A stretch of 12,585 nucleotides of DNA from Micavibrio sp. (lineage in GTDB: Bacteria > Pseudomonadota > Alphaproteobacteria > Micavibrionales > Micavibrionaceae): NCBI GenBank assembly GCA_027066695.1, contig JAMONE010000093.1:1-12585 (forward strand), read 5' to 3'. Of the stretch, positions 1 to 7,312 are shown piece after piece. The position numbers and the translations under genes are program-made. Position 1 is the stretch's first letter. Every line of letters begins with the position of its first letter. Below the pieces are notes generated by a model. It made no database searches. It was given only the letters and a program-made list of their open reading frames with translations, and was not told the DNA's origin.

Positions 1-436
1 ATAGCTCATCTAGCGTTATAAATTGTTTTTCATCTGATGTTTCAGGGAATTGAACAAGAAAGCCGTCATCTTTAACATCCCAAATGATGCAGGCTTGATT
101 ATGCTCTAATGATAAAATACACGGTAGATTAGGGGCGATTGATAAAGACTCTAATGAGCGTTCAACCAATTTTGCCTGTAAATTAACGCGCTGCGCTGCG
201 CGAACAAATAATGCGGGGGTAATTCCTTGCGGTGGAATTGGTAGACCTGCGGTTAAGGATGCTGCGCTGCTACGTCTACCATAGTGAGCCGCCATAACTT
301 GCAAACACTCAACCAATGAACTTTGTATAGCCATGCGATCCGCTTGCAATGGCCAGCCATCAGCAGATTTGTTTCTTTTATCTTCAAGAGAGTCTAATTC
401 AAAATCCCCTGAAGTCTTATTGTTATTATCACTCAC
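1..436 (-). CDS. Type I secretion ABC transporter (LapB-like), N-terminal part only
   Basis: Partial gene: 145 codons are visible and the rest lies beyond the left edge. By family, this inner-membrane permease/ATPase powers one-step export of RTX adhesins through a membrane fusion protein and TolC. Seen: after an acidic, Asn-rich leader (residues 1-35) comes a C39-peptidase-like domain, with the pattern LVECLQVMAAHYG (41-53), then TAGLPIPP and ITPALFVRAAQ (72-82), typical of LapB/HlyB-type transporters. The catalytic Cys of the C39 family (DCGxxC) is absent and no His sits at the usual later position (NQACIIWDV, 113-121). It should therefore bind substrate rather than cleave a leader. Transmembrane and nucleotide-binding domains are not in view. 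Start: GTG at 434-436, with an in-frame TAG immediately upstream and AAAGG at 447-451. It begins 29 bp after the tolC-like stop, so the two are probably one operon. Family assignment is confident; the exact substrate is inferred from the neighbouring adhesin. Confidence 0.85.
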   Translation of the reverse strand, partial: MSDNNNKTSGDFELDSLEDKRNKSADGWPLQADRMAIQSSLVECLQVMAAHYGRRSSAASLTAGLPIPPQGITPALFVRAAQRVNLQAKLVERSLESLSIAPNLPCILSLEHNQACIIWDVKDDGFLVQFPETSDEKQFITLDEL

Positions 437-446
437 CTATTCTCGG

Positions 447-451
447 CCTTT
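447..451 (-). promoter_or_regulatory. Ribosome binding site for the ABC transporter GTG start
   Basis: AAAGG on the minus strand lies 10 nt before the GTG at 434-436. It supports that start, because a TAG codon directly precedes it in frame and no ATG occurs until residue 35. The spacing is slightly long. Confidence 0.5.
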
Positions 452-465
452 AATAATATTTAAGT

Positions 466-1860
466 TTAACGAGCTTTTTGCTGTTCTTTATAGTCCCATG
501 TATCGCTAGAAGCAACAACGCTTTCACGTGGGTATTCAACGTCATGAGTAGGAAGCAAGCGTCCCTTTAATGCCATCAAACGATATACTGCAAAGATTTC
601 AAGAAACTCGGAATTAACCGTGTTGCTACGTGATACGAACAGCTCATTTTGAGAATCCAGTACGTCTAATAATGTACGGCGATTAAGGCTAAACTGGTCT
701 TTATATGCACTTACTACTTCAGCATTTGCATCGCTTTGGAATGCAAAATAACTTGCACGCTCACCAGCAGAAATCATACTAGCCCAAGTTTGGCGAACAT
801 CATTCTCAACCGCGCGAGCAGCTTCGGCGCGTGCTTCTTTGCTTTGTTGATGACGGTGAACGAATTCACGTCCTCGCGCGACATCTGCGCCACCACGATA
901 TAAGTTCCAGTTAAGCACAACAAGAGCAGATGCGCTTGTGTTGCGTCCCTCTGTTCCGCCAAGATCGTTTCCAGTTCTTGCATTAAGCTGTAAATCCAAT
1001 TGTGGATATTGTGTGGATTTTGTTCCTTGGCTCTCCGCATATGCGACTTCTATATCGGCAGTAAAGATATCCAAAGTCGGGCTATACGCCATTGTTTGTA
1101 CAATTTCTTGCTCAACATCTGGAGAAAGTGTTTCATAAGGAATAATCGGCATATCCAGATCACCAGCAGGATCACCAACTTCCATTTTATATTGAGACTC
1201 TGCGTTTCTTAATGCTTGTAAAGTATCTGATTCTGTTGCTCTTGCCGAAGCAAGGCGTGCTTTTGCTTGTTCACCATCAGCTTGGGTAGAACGCCCAGCA
1301 TTAATGCCATCTTGAATTTGATCTAAGATATTAAGATGAGATGTAACATTTTCGCGAGCAATTAAAAGAAGCTGACGTTGACGTAAAACCTCAAGATAAG
1401 ATTCGACAATTGCAAGACCAACAAGCTCGGCTGTTTCACGAACACGCTGGGCTGATGAAATAACACGCGCTTGTTGACGCTTAACTTCGTATTTAGCTTC
1501 CCACCCATCGAAAAGCATCTGTGTTAAAGTAACGCCAATTTCACTGCGGAATAAATTCTCTTCACCATCACCTGCGCGCGCGCGTGTAGCTGGATTATCA
1601 CTATGTTCAAAGCCAATATCACCATTCACATCAATAGAGGGCAAAAACAAGGCCTTGCCCTGATTAAGCTCTTCATCGGTTGCACGACGGCTTGCTGCAA
1701 CTACGCCGTATTCAGGGTTAGTTGAAATACCAATAGCTAATGCATCATGCAAAGTTGTAATTTTATTATCTTGTGCAAAAGATGACCCAGAACCTAGTAC
1801 CATCAATGCAGACACCGCTGTTGTTAAAAACAAACCACGTATTTTTTTACTCGAAATCAC
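466..1860 (-). CDS. TolC-family outer membrane efflux protein of a type I secretion system
   Basis: A 464-residue outer-membrane channel that, by family, forms a trimeric beta-barrel with a periplasmic alpha-helical tunnel and docks onto the ABC transporter/fusion protein pair. Seen: a Sec signal peptide (basic MISSKKIRG, hydrophobic 10-28, likely cleavage SSFA-Q near 29/30). Two outer-membrane-factor repeats follow, each with long helices. Diagnostic stretches are TLHDALAIGISTNPE (36-50), LTQMLFDGWEAKYEV (112-126) in the first half, and LNWNLYRGGADVARG (316-330) and NRRTLLDVLDSQNELFVSR (393-411) in the second. Length is normal for LapE/AggA-like TolC proteins. The start is GTG with AGAGG 8 nt upstream. 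It lies between the giant adhesin (206 bp upstream) and the ABC transporter (29 bp downstream), which ties it to adhesin export rather than drug efflux. No broken motif was seen. Confidence 0.93.
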   Translation of the reverse strand: MISSKKIRGLFLTTAVSALMVLGSGSSFAQDNKITTLHDALAIGISTNPEYGVVAASRRATDEELNQGKALFLPSIDVNGDIGFEHSDNPATRARAGDGEENLFRSEIGVTLTQMLFDGWEAKYEVKRQQARVISSAQRVRETAELVGLAIVESYLEVLRQRQLLLIARENVTSHLNILDQIQDGINAGRSTQADGEQAKARLASARATESDTLQALRNAESQYKMEVGDPAGDLDMPIIPYETLSPDVEQEIVQTMAYSPTLDIFTADIEVAYAESQGTKSTQYPQLDLQLNARTGNDLGGTEGRNTSASALVVLNWNLYRGGADVARGREFVHRHQQSKEARAEAARAVENDVRQTWASMISAGERASYFAFQSDANAEVVSAYKDQFSLNRRTLLDVLDSQNELFVSRSNTVNSEFLEIFAVYRLMALKGRLLPTHDVEYPRESVVASSDTWDYKEQQKAR

Positions 1861-1868
1861 AGTAATTA

Positions 1869-1873
1869 CCTCT
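1869..1873 (-). promoter_or_regulatory. Ribosome binding site deciding the GTG start of the TolC-like gene
   Basis: AGAGG on the minus strand, 8 nt before GTG at 1858-1860. The start gives a complete signal peptide, so an internal ATG is unlikely. Confidence 0.65.
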
Positions 1874-1967
1874 CAATAAATAAAAAACTATAACGTCACC
1901 AAACGCCACAATAACCTTCACAATAATAGTTATGCCCTCTTTTACAGAATAAAGCAAGGTATAATTT

Positions 1968-2009
1968 AAACGTATCAGTTACTTAGCAGAGCTAACCTAA
2001 TATACGTTT
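1968..2009 (-). other. 42-nt stem-loop between the adhesin and TolC-like genes
   Basis: Arms AAACGTAT (1968-1975) and ATACGTTT (2002-2009) pair over 8 bp. An asymmetric internal loop (7/6 nt) follows, then a second stem TTAGC (1983-1987) with GCTAA (1991-1995) closed by a 3-nt loop. It lies 57 nt after the adhesin stop. The minus-strand copy is followed only by AAATTATACC, so it is a poor intrinsic terminator. A partial attenuator or an mRNA 3'-end stabiliser, giving unequal adhesin and exporter levels, is possible. The rest of 1861-2066 is AT-rich and shows only a weak promoter-like pair for tolC (TTGCTT at 1952-1957, CATAAC at 1929-1934, spacing 17). Confidence 0.5.
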
Positions 2010-2066
2010 TTAACAAAACATGGTTAATAAAATATAAACATAGTTAAATATGAATTACACACAGAG

Positions 2067-5000
2067 TTATACAATACTATCCTTGATTGATGTATCAAGG
2101 TTAAAGCCAGTTATACCCTCAAGTATAGCTAAATTCACTACTCCGCCTACACCTGCATTCCCACTTTGATCAACAGAGATAATGGTATCACCGCCAACTT
2201 CAGTTGCAATTACAAAATCAGCAATAGCATCTGTAAGTGCATCATAGCCAGTAAGAAGCAAAGACAAATCAACAAGATCGCCCTCGGCAGCGTCAAAATC
2301 CTTTATTGTGTCAACGCCCTCACTGATTGCTTCGAACAAGAAAATATCTGCGCCAGTTCCACCATAAAGAATATCACTACCTTCACCGCCCGAGATAACA
2401 TCACTACCTTCTTGACCAAATATAAGATCATCGCCAGCACCGCCGTTAAGAGTATCATCACCGCCATCACGGCCATTGCCGCTGGAATCTAATGACTCTT
2501 CAGAAATATTTTCAGCATTTGCGCGAATATAAGCGATAGTATCATCACGATTCCAGCCAGAGTTAATTGCGCTTTCACCATTTTCAAGACGCTCGAACAC
2601 TTCCCAGCCTGCGGCGTTATCAGCAGTTAACCCGTGAAGCGTTGCTATATCATCAGTGAATAATACATCACCGAATATAATATCATCGCCAGCATTACCT
2701 TCGATAACATCATCGCCTACAGCAGATAACTTATTCAAAGGATTAGTACCAGCCAACGCCAATGTTAAATCAGATGGATCAACAATATTTAAAGCCGAAC
2801 CATTTGAATCAATTACGTTTAAATTTGCTATATCAGAACCGATATTGATACCAATACCTATAACTTCGTCACTAAGGGATTGAAGCATTCCAACTTCATC
2901 AGAGCCGTCAACTCCAGTAATTTCTTCCATAACAGTGGCAGCACTACCGCTAGTTACAATATCCAAATTATTCATATAACGATTAGGCGCGTCATCTGAG
3001 ATAAAGTAAGTCGTCGTGATAGCATTGCCAGCAAAGGGCTCTGCCCCTTGAAGCCATGTAATAGCATCTTGCATAGGATCTTCATAATTCGTCCACACGC
3101 CAGTTGACAGAGCATCAAGATAAGTAACTAAACTAGTTAATTCCCCAGCATTAGTAATAGTAAAAGTTGCAGAAGGGTTAGAGCTTGTTGAAAAAGGTAC
3201 AAGGTGAACCTTAATCTGCCCATCGCCATATGTTGAAATATCCGTCAAAAGACTTTCAACTGCATCTTTAAGCAAGGAAATTCTGGAATTAGGGTTAATC
3301 GGATTTCCCATAGAACCACTAACATCAAGAATAAACACTAAATTATAGTCTTGTGTTTGAGGTTCTAAGAATGAACCACCAGCATCACCGACAAGAATAT
3401 CGCCTACTTGCCCGCCTTCAATAACACCTTTATCACCATTAACAAGGTGGGGAACATTGGAGTTTTGTACATCATTAACATTTTGACCAACAATAAGATC
3501 GCCTAAATCACAAGCTTGAAGTTTAAGAATTGCCGTATCTGTATCACCATCTCCATCGGTTAAGGTATATTCAAAAGCATCACGAGCGCATTCTTTAGTA
3601 CTTATTTCTGTATCTTGCCAAGATGTATCATACCAACCTTGCCCCTCGCTTGACCAATCAAGCAAAAATCCATCTTGATCATAGGAAGTACCTAAAGCCT
3701 GAACTGGATGTAGCCAAATACCAAGACTTTCCTCAAAAGCAACGCCGCTCCACTCACCATCAGGACCATAAATGGGATCATGATTTAAAATATCCGTAGC
3801 ATCTACTGTAAAACTAAATATTTTATTGCCCAAACCATCTGTTGTTACAGAAATATTTGAAAACAAGGCTGCATTTGCAATAGAGTTTAAAATAGTGTCT
3901 GCTGGCTGAATACCAGAAGCCTTAGAGCCATCAAACCAACTTGTTTGTGTATTCGATCCGTTATAGGCATAAACGCTAACAATTGGATCAACGCCACTTG
4001 CATCAAAATAAAACAAAGCCATTTCAGCTTCGTGACCTTTAGGATTTGGGCCGCCATTAAGGGCAACGGTAAAGCCCTCGCTAATATCTTCTATTTTCAT
4101 TGTGAAAGTGAACTCTTTTGAGCCACTATCAAAACTTGTAGTTACGTTCTTAATATCACCGCCATTATCATTTGATGGAGGATTGTCTTTGGAAAATGTA
4201 TATACAGGTGAAAATACTGTAGTGGAAAGAGCATAATCATAAGCACCTGTATTATTAATGGTAAGCACACCATTATCGCCATTAATAATAATATCAGAGC
4301 CATCCGCAGGCACATCAACAATAGTTGCACCAAACTTAACTTGTGTAACTATATTATCAATATCCTTAGATAAATCATCATTATCAACAACGTTACCAGC
4401 GTAAGAGCCGTCCGCAGCATTAAAGGATTCGAAATCATCATGCGCTTGTGGGCCATCATCATAAACATTAACAGTAATGATCCCATCCGTTTCGCTGCCA
4501 TCGCTATCGGTTGCTTTGAACCCGAATTCCAGTGGCAAATAATCATTGTGATCTGTTACATCTGGATGATCAATAACACCGTTAAGTTCGAACGTGTAAT
4601 CACCGTTAGACTGGATGGTCAATGTAAAGATATTTTCCGTTCCTGCGCTGCCAGTATAAGTATTGCTCGGAGCGTCAAAGCTAACCATTACTGGCACGTC
4701 ACCAGAGGTTAGACTTCCGATAAAGGACGTAGCGTTTCCTGTTATAACTCCTGGTGCATCACTGCCAAAATCAGCCCAAATAGTGCTGGATGCAGATGTG
4801 CTTGGCGCAAGGTCTGTTTCATCAACCGTTACCTCATCATCTTTAACAACAGGAACACTATCATCTGTAACAGAAATTTCTATTGTATCATAAGCACTTG
4901 CGCGGTTATCGGTAAGGTCAACTTCCAGACCATTTGTATTTTGCTCATAAGCAACTGATTCAACGGTTAGGGTAAAGTCATCAACGCCAGTAGGAACATT

Positions 5001-6935
5001 AATTCCAAGTCCTGCAAGATCAGCATAATCAACCAACCACACATCATTAATTGCGTCATAAGTGCCCGCAGTTAAAGTTGCGCTCGCTGGAACATTGCTT
5101 ATTTTAACAACTTCAATTACCTCTGATCCATCTACATCATTTACAGATGTTGTGATGCTCAAAGGAATAGTTGTTCCCTCTTCACCGCTTGTATTTCCAG
5201 TAGAAAGATTGGGAGCATCCGCAACCGCATCAACAATAATATCGAAATTATCTGAAGCATTCATGCTTATACCCGCCAGAGAATCTGTGGCAACAGCCGT
5301 TGCGACAAGCCCTGTAAGGTCAATATCAGCGTCGCCATTTGGCGCAAAGGTAAATACTGTATTTAAGGCTGTGCCAGCTGGCAAAGTAATTACCCATGTG
5401 CCAGTAGCTGCATTATATGTGCCGATAGGAGCAGAAAAGCTTCCCCATGAGGCATCAATGCCTGTAACTGTTACTGTCAAAAACTCACTGGCTGAATGCC
5501 CCGCTGCAAGCTGCGCCGTAATAGGAACATCAACGCTGCCATCTTCCTTAACAATAACATTATCAATGCCTTGATTAACTTCAATGCTAGGTGGATCAAC
5601 TAGCGGATTCCATGTTAATGTAAGCTGGTCAGATGCTTGATTATTGTTATTTGCAAGATCAAACTCGCCGTCCGTTACAGGGTTTTCCGTAGTGTAAACG
5701 GTTATCGTAAGGTTGATTGAACCAAAAAACTGCGGATCATTCGGAGTTATTTGAAGACCAACAATTTCTGCTGCGCTTAGTATATAAACACCAGAGCCAG
5801 CAAATGTCTCTGTTCCAGCAGAAAGAGTGAAGCCAGATGGCACACCTGAAAGCTCATAATTAACGATATGCTCAGAGCCATCATCTGCGCCAACGCCGTT
5901 ATTAACTTCCTCGCCAGTAAGCGCAGAGAAATCAACATCCAAAGTATCGCCCTCATTACCAATGTCATCTTGTGCATTAATAGACGGAGCATCCGCAACC
6001 GCATCAACAATAATATCGAAATTATCTGATGCTGAACCAGTTTGGCCAGCAGGGTTAACTTCACTTACTGAAAATACAAGATTAAGCGCGTCAATATCGC
6101 TATCGGCTGGTGGAGAGAATATAGGCCCGCCATTAAATACAGCTCCGTTAGTTAGTGAAAAAGTCCAAGTACCAGCCGCAGCATCAAAAATGCCTGCGCC
6201 CATAGGGTTATCAGCTAAATCAAATGCTTGATCTGTAACATTCCAACTTGTCGGGATGCCAGAAATAACAATAGTAATGTCACCATCATTTGTTTCAGGT
6301 GCGGCATAGGCAGAGATTCTAACACTACCATCTTCATAAACATGTTGATTGCCAAGATCTATAAGAGGGTTTAAAGGTAAAGAGTTAGAAGCCTTTTCAA
6401 CAATAAATAACTCGTCATTTTTATTATTAATACCATATTTAAGTTCCGTAGGATTAATAGGGCCAACATCATTAATGGAGATAATGCCTTGAGCGTCAAA
6501 ACTACTTTGATAGCCGTAACCTCCGCCAGATATTCCACCAACAGCATCATCACCAGCCGCAGGCTCTATTTGTGCTAATTTTTGTGCTTGTGCAAATAGT
6601 TCGTCTTCTGTGTCACCAGCCGCAGGCTCTATCGCTGCCGCTTCTTGCGCTTCATCTGTGATAGATGATAATTTTTCCTGAGGAGCGGTTTCGGTTTCTG
6701 CACTCTTTGTTTTTATGTTTTCTACTTGAGTATAATTGACGCTACCTTGAACCTCTTGATTTTCATCAATATCAGCACTCTTAATGATATCATCAGAAGA
6801 ACCCTCAATATTCAAAGCATTCCTTAGATCTTCAATTGAAACATTTTGCTCAAGATCAAGCTCCGTTGCTTTGCATGATTTTGCATCTACACTATTTAAT
6901 TCACTTTTATTATTACTGTTTTTTGAATTAGACAT
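2067..6935 (-). CDS. Giant T1SS-secreted RTX adhesin with VWA domain (LapA-like architecture)
   Basis: A 1622-residue acidic surface or secreted protein, probably a biofilm or surface adhesin exported by the downstream TolC/ABC system. Seen, in order: acidic low-complexity N-terminus without a Sec signal (1-100); two IEPAAGD motifs (102-108, 123-129) and a Gly-rich stretch (133-141); two cadherin-like A-B repeat pairs (about 198-450 and 451-695), with SDNFDIIVDAVADAP at 303-317 and 561-575; a VCBS/T1SS-143-like domain (696-830); another (831-1140) interrupted by a roughly 210-residue insert; RTX-like Gly/Asp repeats (about 1160-1188); a VWA domain with MIDAS DVSGS (1204-1208), Thr1282 and ISDD (1312-1315); RTX nonapeptides (GNAGDDIIFGD at 1413-1423, GGAGDDLIFG at 1498-1507 and following); and the GADIFLF...DTIKDFD C-terminal T1SS region (1528-1622). 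Only three Cys occur. The ATG has GGGAG about 10 nt upstream. It is shorter than classical LapA and lacks the usual LapA retention-module opening. Ligand unknown. Confidence 0.93.
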   Translation of the reverse strand: MSNSKNSNNKSELNSVDAKSCKATELDLEQNVSIEDLRNALNIEGSSDDIIKSADIDENQEVQGSVNYTQVENIKTKSAETETAPQEKLSSITDEAQEAAAIEPAAGDTEDELFAQAQKLAQIEPAAGDDAVGGISGGGYGYQSSFDAQGIISINDVGPINPTELKYGINNKNDELFIVEKASNSLPLNPLIDLGNQHVYEDGSVRISAYAAPETNDGDITIVISGIPTSWNVTDQAFDLADNPMGAGIFDAAAGTWTFSLTNGAVFNGGPIFSPPADSDIDALNLVFSVSEVNPAGQTGSASDNFDIIVDAVADAPSINAQDDIGNEGDTLDVDFSALTGEEVNNGVGADDGSEHIVNYELSGVPSGFTLSAGTETFAGSGVYILSAAEIVGLQITPNDPQFFGSINLTITVYTTENPVTDGEFDLANNNNQASDQLTLTWNPLVDPPSIEVNQGIDNVIVKEDGSVDVPITAQLAAGHSASEFLTVTVTGIDASWGSFSAPIGTYNAATGTWVITLPAGTALNTVFTFAPNGDADIDLTGLVATAVATDSLAGISMNASDNFDIIVDAVADAPNLSTGNTSGEEGTTIPLSITTSVNDVDGSEVIEVVKISNVPASATLTAGTYDAINDVWLVDYADLAGLGINVPTGVDDFTLTVESVAYEQNTNGLEVDLTDNRASAYDTIEISVTDDSVPVVKDDEVTVDETDLAPSTSASSTIWADFGSDAPGVITGNATSFIGSLTSGDVPVMVSFDAPSNTYTGSAGTENIFTLTIQSNGDYTFELNGVIDHPDVTDHNDYLPLEFGFKATDSDGSETDGIITVNVYDDGPQAHDDFESFNAADGSYAGNVVDNDDLSKDIDNIVTQVKFGATIVDVPADGSDIIINGDNGVLTINNTGAYDYALSTTVFSPVYTFSKDNPPSNDNGGDIKNVTTSFDSGSKEFTFTMKIEDISEGFTVALNGGPNPKGHEAEMALFYFDASGVDPIVSVYAYNGSNTQTSWFDGSKASGIQPADTILNSIANAALFSNISVTTDGLGNKIFSFTVDATDILNHDPIYGPDGEWSGVAFEESLGIWLHPVQALGTSYDQDGFLLDWSSEGQGWYDTSWQDTEISTKECARDAFEYTLTDGDGDTDTAILKLQACDLGDLIVGQNVNDVQNSNVPHLVNGDKGVIEGGQVGDILVGDAGGSFLEPQTQDYNLVFILDVSGSMGNPINPNSRISLLKDAVESLLTDISTYGDGQIKVHLVPFSTSSNPSATFTITNAGELTSLVTYLDALSTGVWTNYEDPMQDAITWLQGAEPFAGNAITTTYFISDDAPNRYMNNLDIVTSGSAATVMEEITGVDGSDEVGMLQSLSDEVIGIGINIGSDIANLNVIDSNGSALNIVDPSDLTLALAGTNPLNKLSAVGDDVIEGNAGDDIIFGDVLFTDDIATLHGLTADNAAGWEVFERLENGESAINSGWNRDDTIAYIRANAENISEESLDSSGNGRDGGDDTLNGGAGDDLIFGQEGSDVISGGEGSDILYGGTGADIFLFEAISEGVDTIKDFDAAEGDLVDLSLLLTGYDALTDAIADFVIATEVGGDTIISVDQSGNAGVGGVVNLAILEGITGFNLDTSIKDSIV
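5212..5255 (-). repeat. 44-bp perfect direct repeat, copy 2 (cadherin-like repeat)
   Basis: This stretch is identical over 44 bp to 5986-6029, 774 bp (258 codons) away. It encodes the conserved end of the second A-type cadherin-like domain (SDNFDIIVDAVADAP, residues 561-575). Identity at silent positions points to recent duplication or gene conversion. Confidence 0.9.
5986..6029 (-). repeat. 44-bp perfect direct repeat, copy 1 (cadherin-like repeat)
   Basis: Partner of 5212-5255. It encodes the same residues at the end of the first A-type domain (303-317). Flanking sequence has diverged, so the identity is confined to this patch. Confidence 0.9.
6552..6635 (-). other. Tandem PAAG di-alanine motifs: possible LapG-type protease sites
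   Basis: Residues 101-128 of the adhesin contain IEPAAGD twice, 21 residues apart. LapG-family periplasmic cysteine proteases cut LapA-type adhesins between two alanines in [T/A/P]AAG sites located about 100 residues from the N-terminus, and both copies fit that pattern and position. The encoding DNA is a 20-bp perfect direct repeat (6550-6569 and 6613-6632). No LapG or LapD gene lies in the window, so cleavage is inferred only. Confidence 0.5.
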
Positions 6936-7036
6936 TATATAAGTACTCCCAAATATACCCGAATAAATTAAAATTACAGTTACGCTCCCTACATGAAAAC
7001 GCCTGAAATTAACTTTTTATTAATAAATGATTAATA

Positions 7037-7066
7037 CTTATAACAGTTATTATGTCAGTTTGTCAA
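7037..7066 (-). promoter_or_regulatory. Sigma70-like promoter for the adhesin operon
   Basis: On the minus strand a consensus -35 TTGACA (7061-7066) is followed after 18 nt by TATAAG (7037-7042). A one-base shift gives TTATAA with spacing 17. The predicted transcript would start near 7030 and leave a 5' leader of about 95 nt before the adhesin ATG. It is the best promoter match in this divergent intergenic region. Confidence 0.6.
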
Positions 7067-7300
7067 AATAATTATGGTAAAATTATTTATTTAAAAAAGT
7101 TTGCATAATTCGAAATATAATAGTAAGCTGAAAATATGTAGTGACCTGAATTCAATCAAATCCTACATCAAACTAAACAATCAAACATTTAACATCATGA
7201 TATATGTAGTCAATGTTACATATGCTCAATTTTTGAGATAAAAACTAGCTTTTTTATTTTTCATATGTTAACAACCCCCACAAATACTAGAGTAAGAAAC

Positions 7301-7304
7301 GAGG
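7301..7304 (+). promoter_or_regulatory. Ribosome binding site fixing the start of the Ig-repeat protein at 7313
   Basis: GAGG lies 8 nt before ATG 7313. The alternative upstream ATG at 7265 has only T-rich sequence before it and would bury the signal peptide behind 16 extra polar residues. Confidence 0.75.
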
Positions 7305-7312
7305 ATTTCACA

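Larger units (their letters stand above)
4851..6344 (-). repeat. Two tandem A-B cadherin-like domain pairs in the adhesin
   Basis: Unit 1 (residues 198-450) and unit 2 (451-695) each hold an A domain that starts with EDGSV and ends with DNFDIIVDAVADAP, then a B domain with DGSE...GVPSGFTLSAG or DGSE...NVPASATLTAG. B domains end with a DLxxNxxxAS pattern and a Pro-rich linker. Outside short patches the protein similarity is moderate, so most of the duplication is old. Confidence 0.75.
6936..7312. promoter_or_regulatory. Divergent AT-rich intergenic region between the adhesin and the Ig-repeat protein gene
   Basis: A 377-bp spacer with no convincing ORF and far lower GC than the genes around it. 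It holds the adhesin promoter described separately, and a palindrome ATATGTA-N8-TACATAT (7202-7208, 7217-7223). ATATGTAGT also occurs at 7134-7142 and 7202-7210, with CTACAT at 7164-7169. These may be operator half-sites for a shared regulator. A weak plus-strand promoter candidate is TTGAGA (7233-7238) with TATTTT (7255-7260), spacing 16; TATAAT at 7116-7121 has no good -35. Confidence 0.5.

Noticed and set aside
5062..5574. A 170-codon open frame on the plus strand, antisense to the adhesin.
   Set aside because: It lies wholly within well-supported cadherin-like repeats of the minus-strand gene, has no ribosome binding site or recognisable domain, and reflects the biased composition of the repeats.
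7265..7312. An upstream in-frame ATG that would lengthen the Ig-repeat protein by 16 residues.
   Set aside because: It has no ribosome binding site and would bury the signal peptide. ATG 7313 has GAGG at good spacing.
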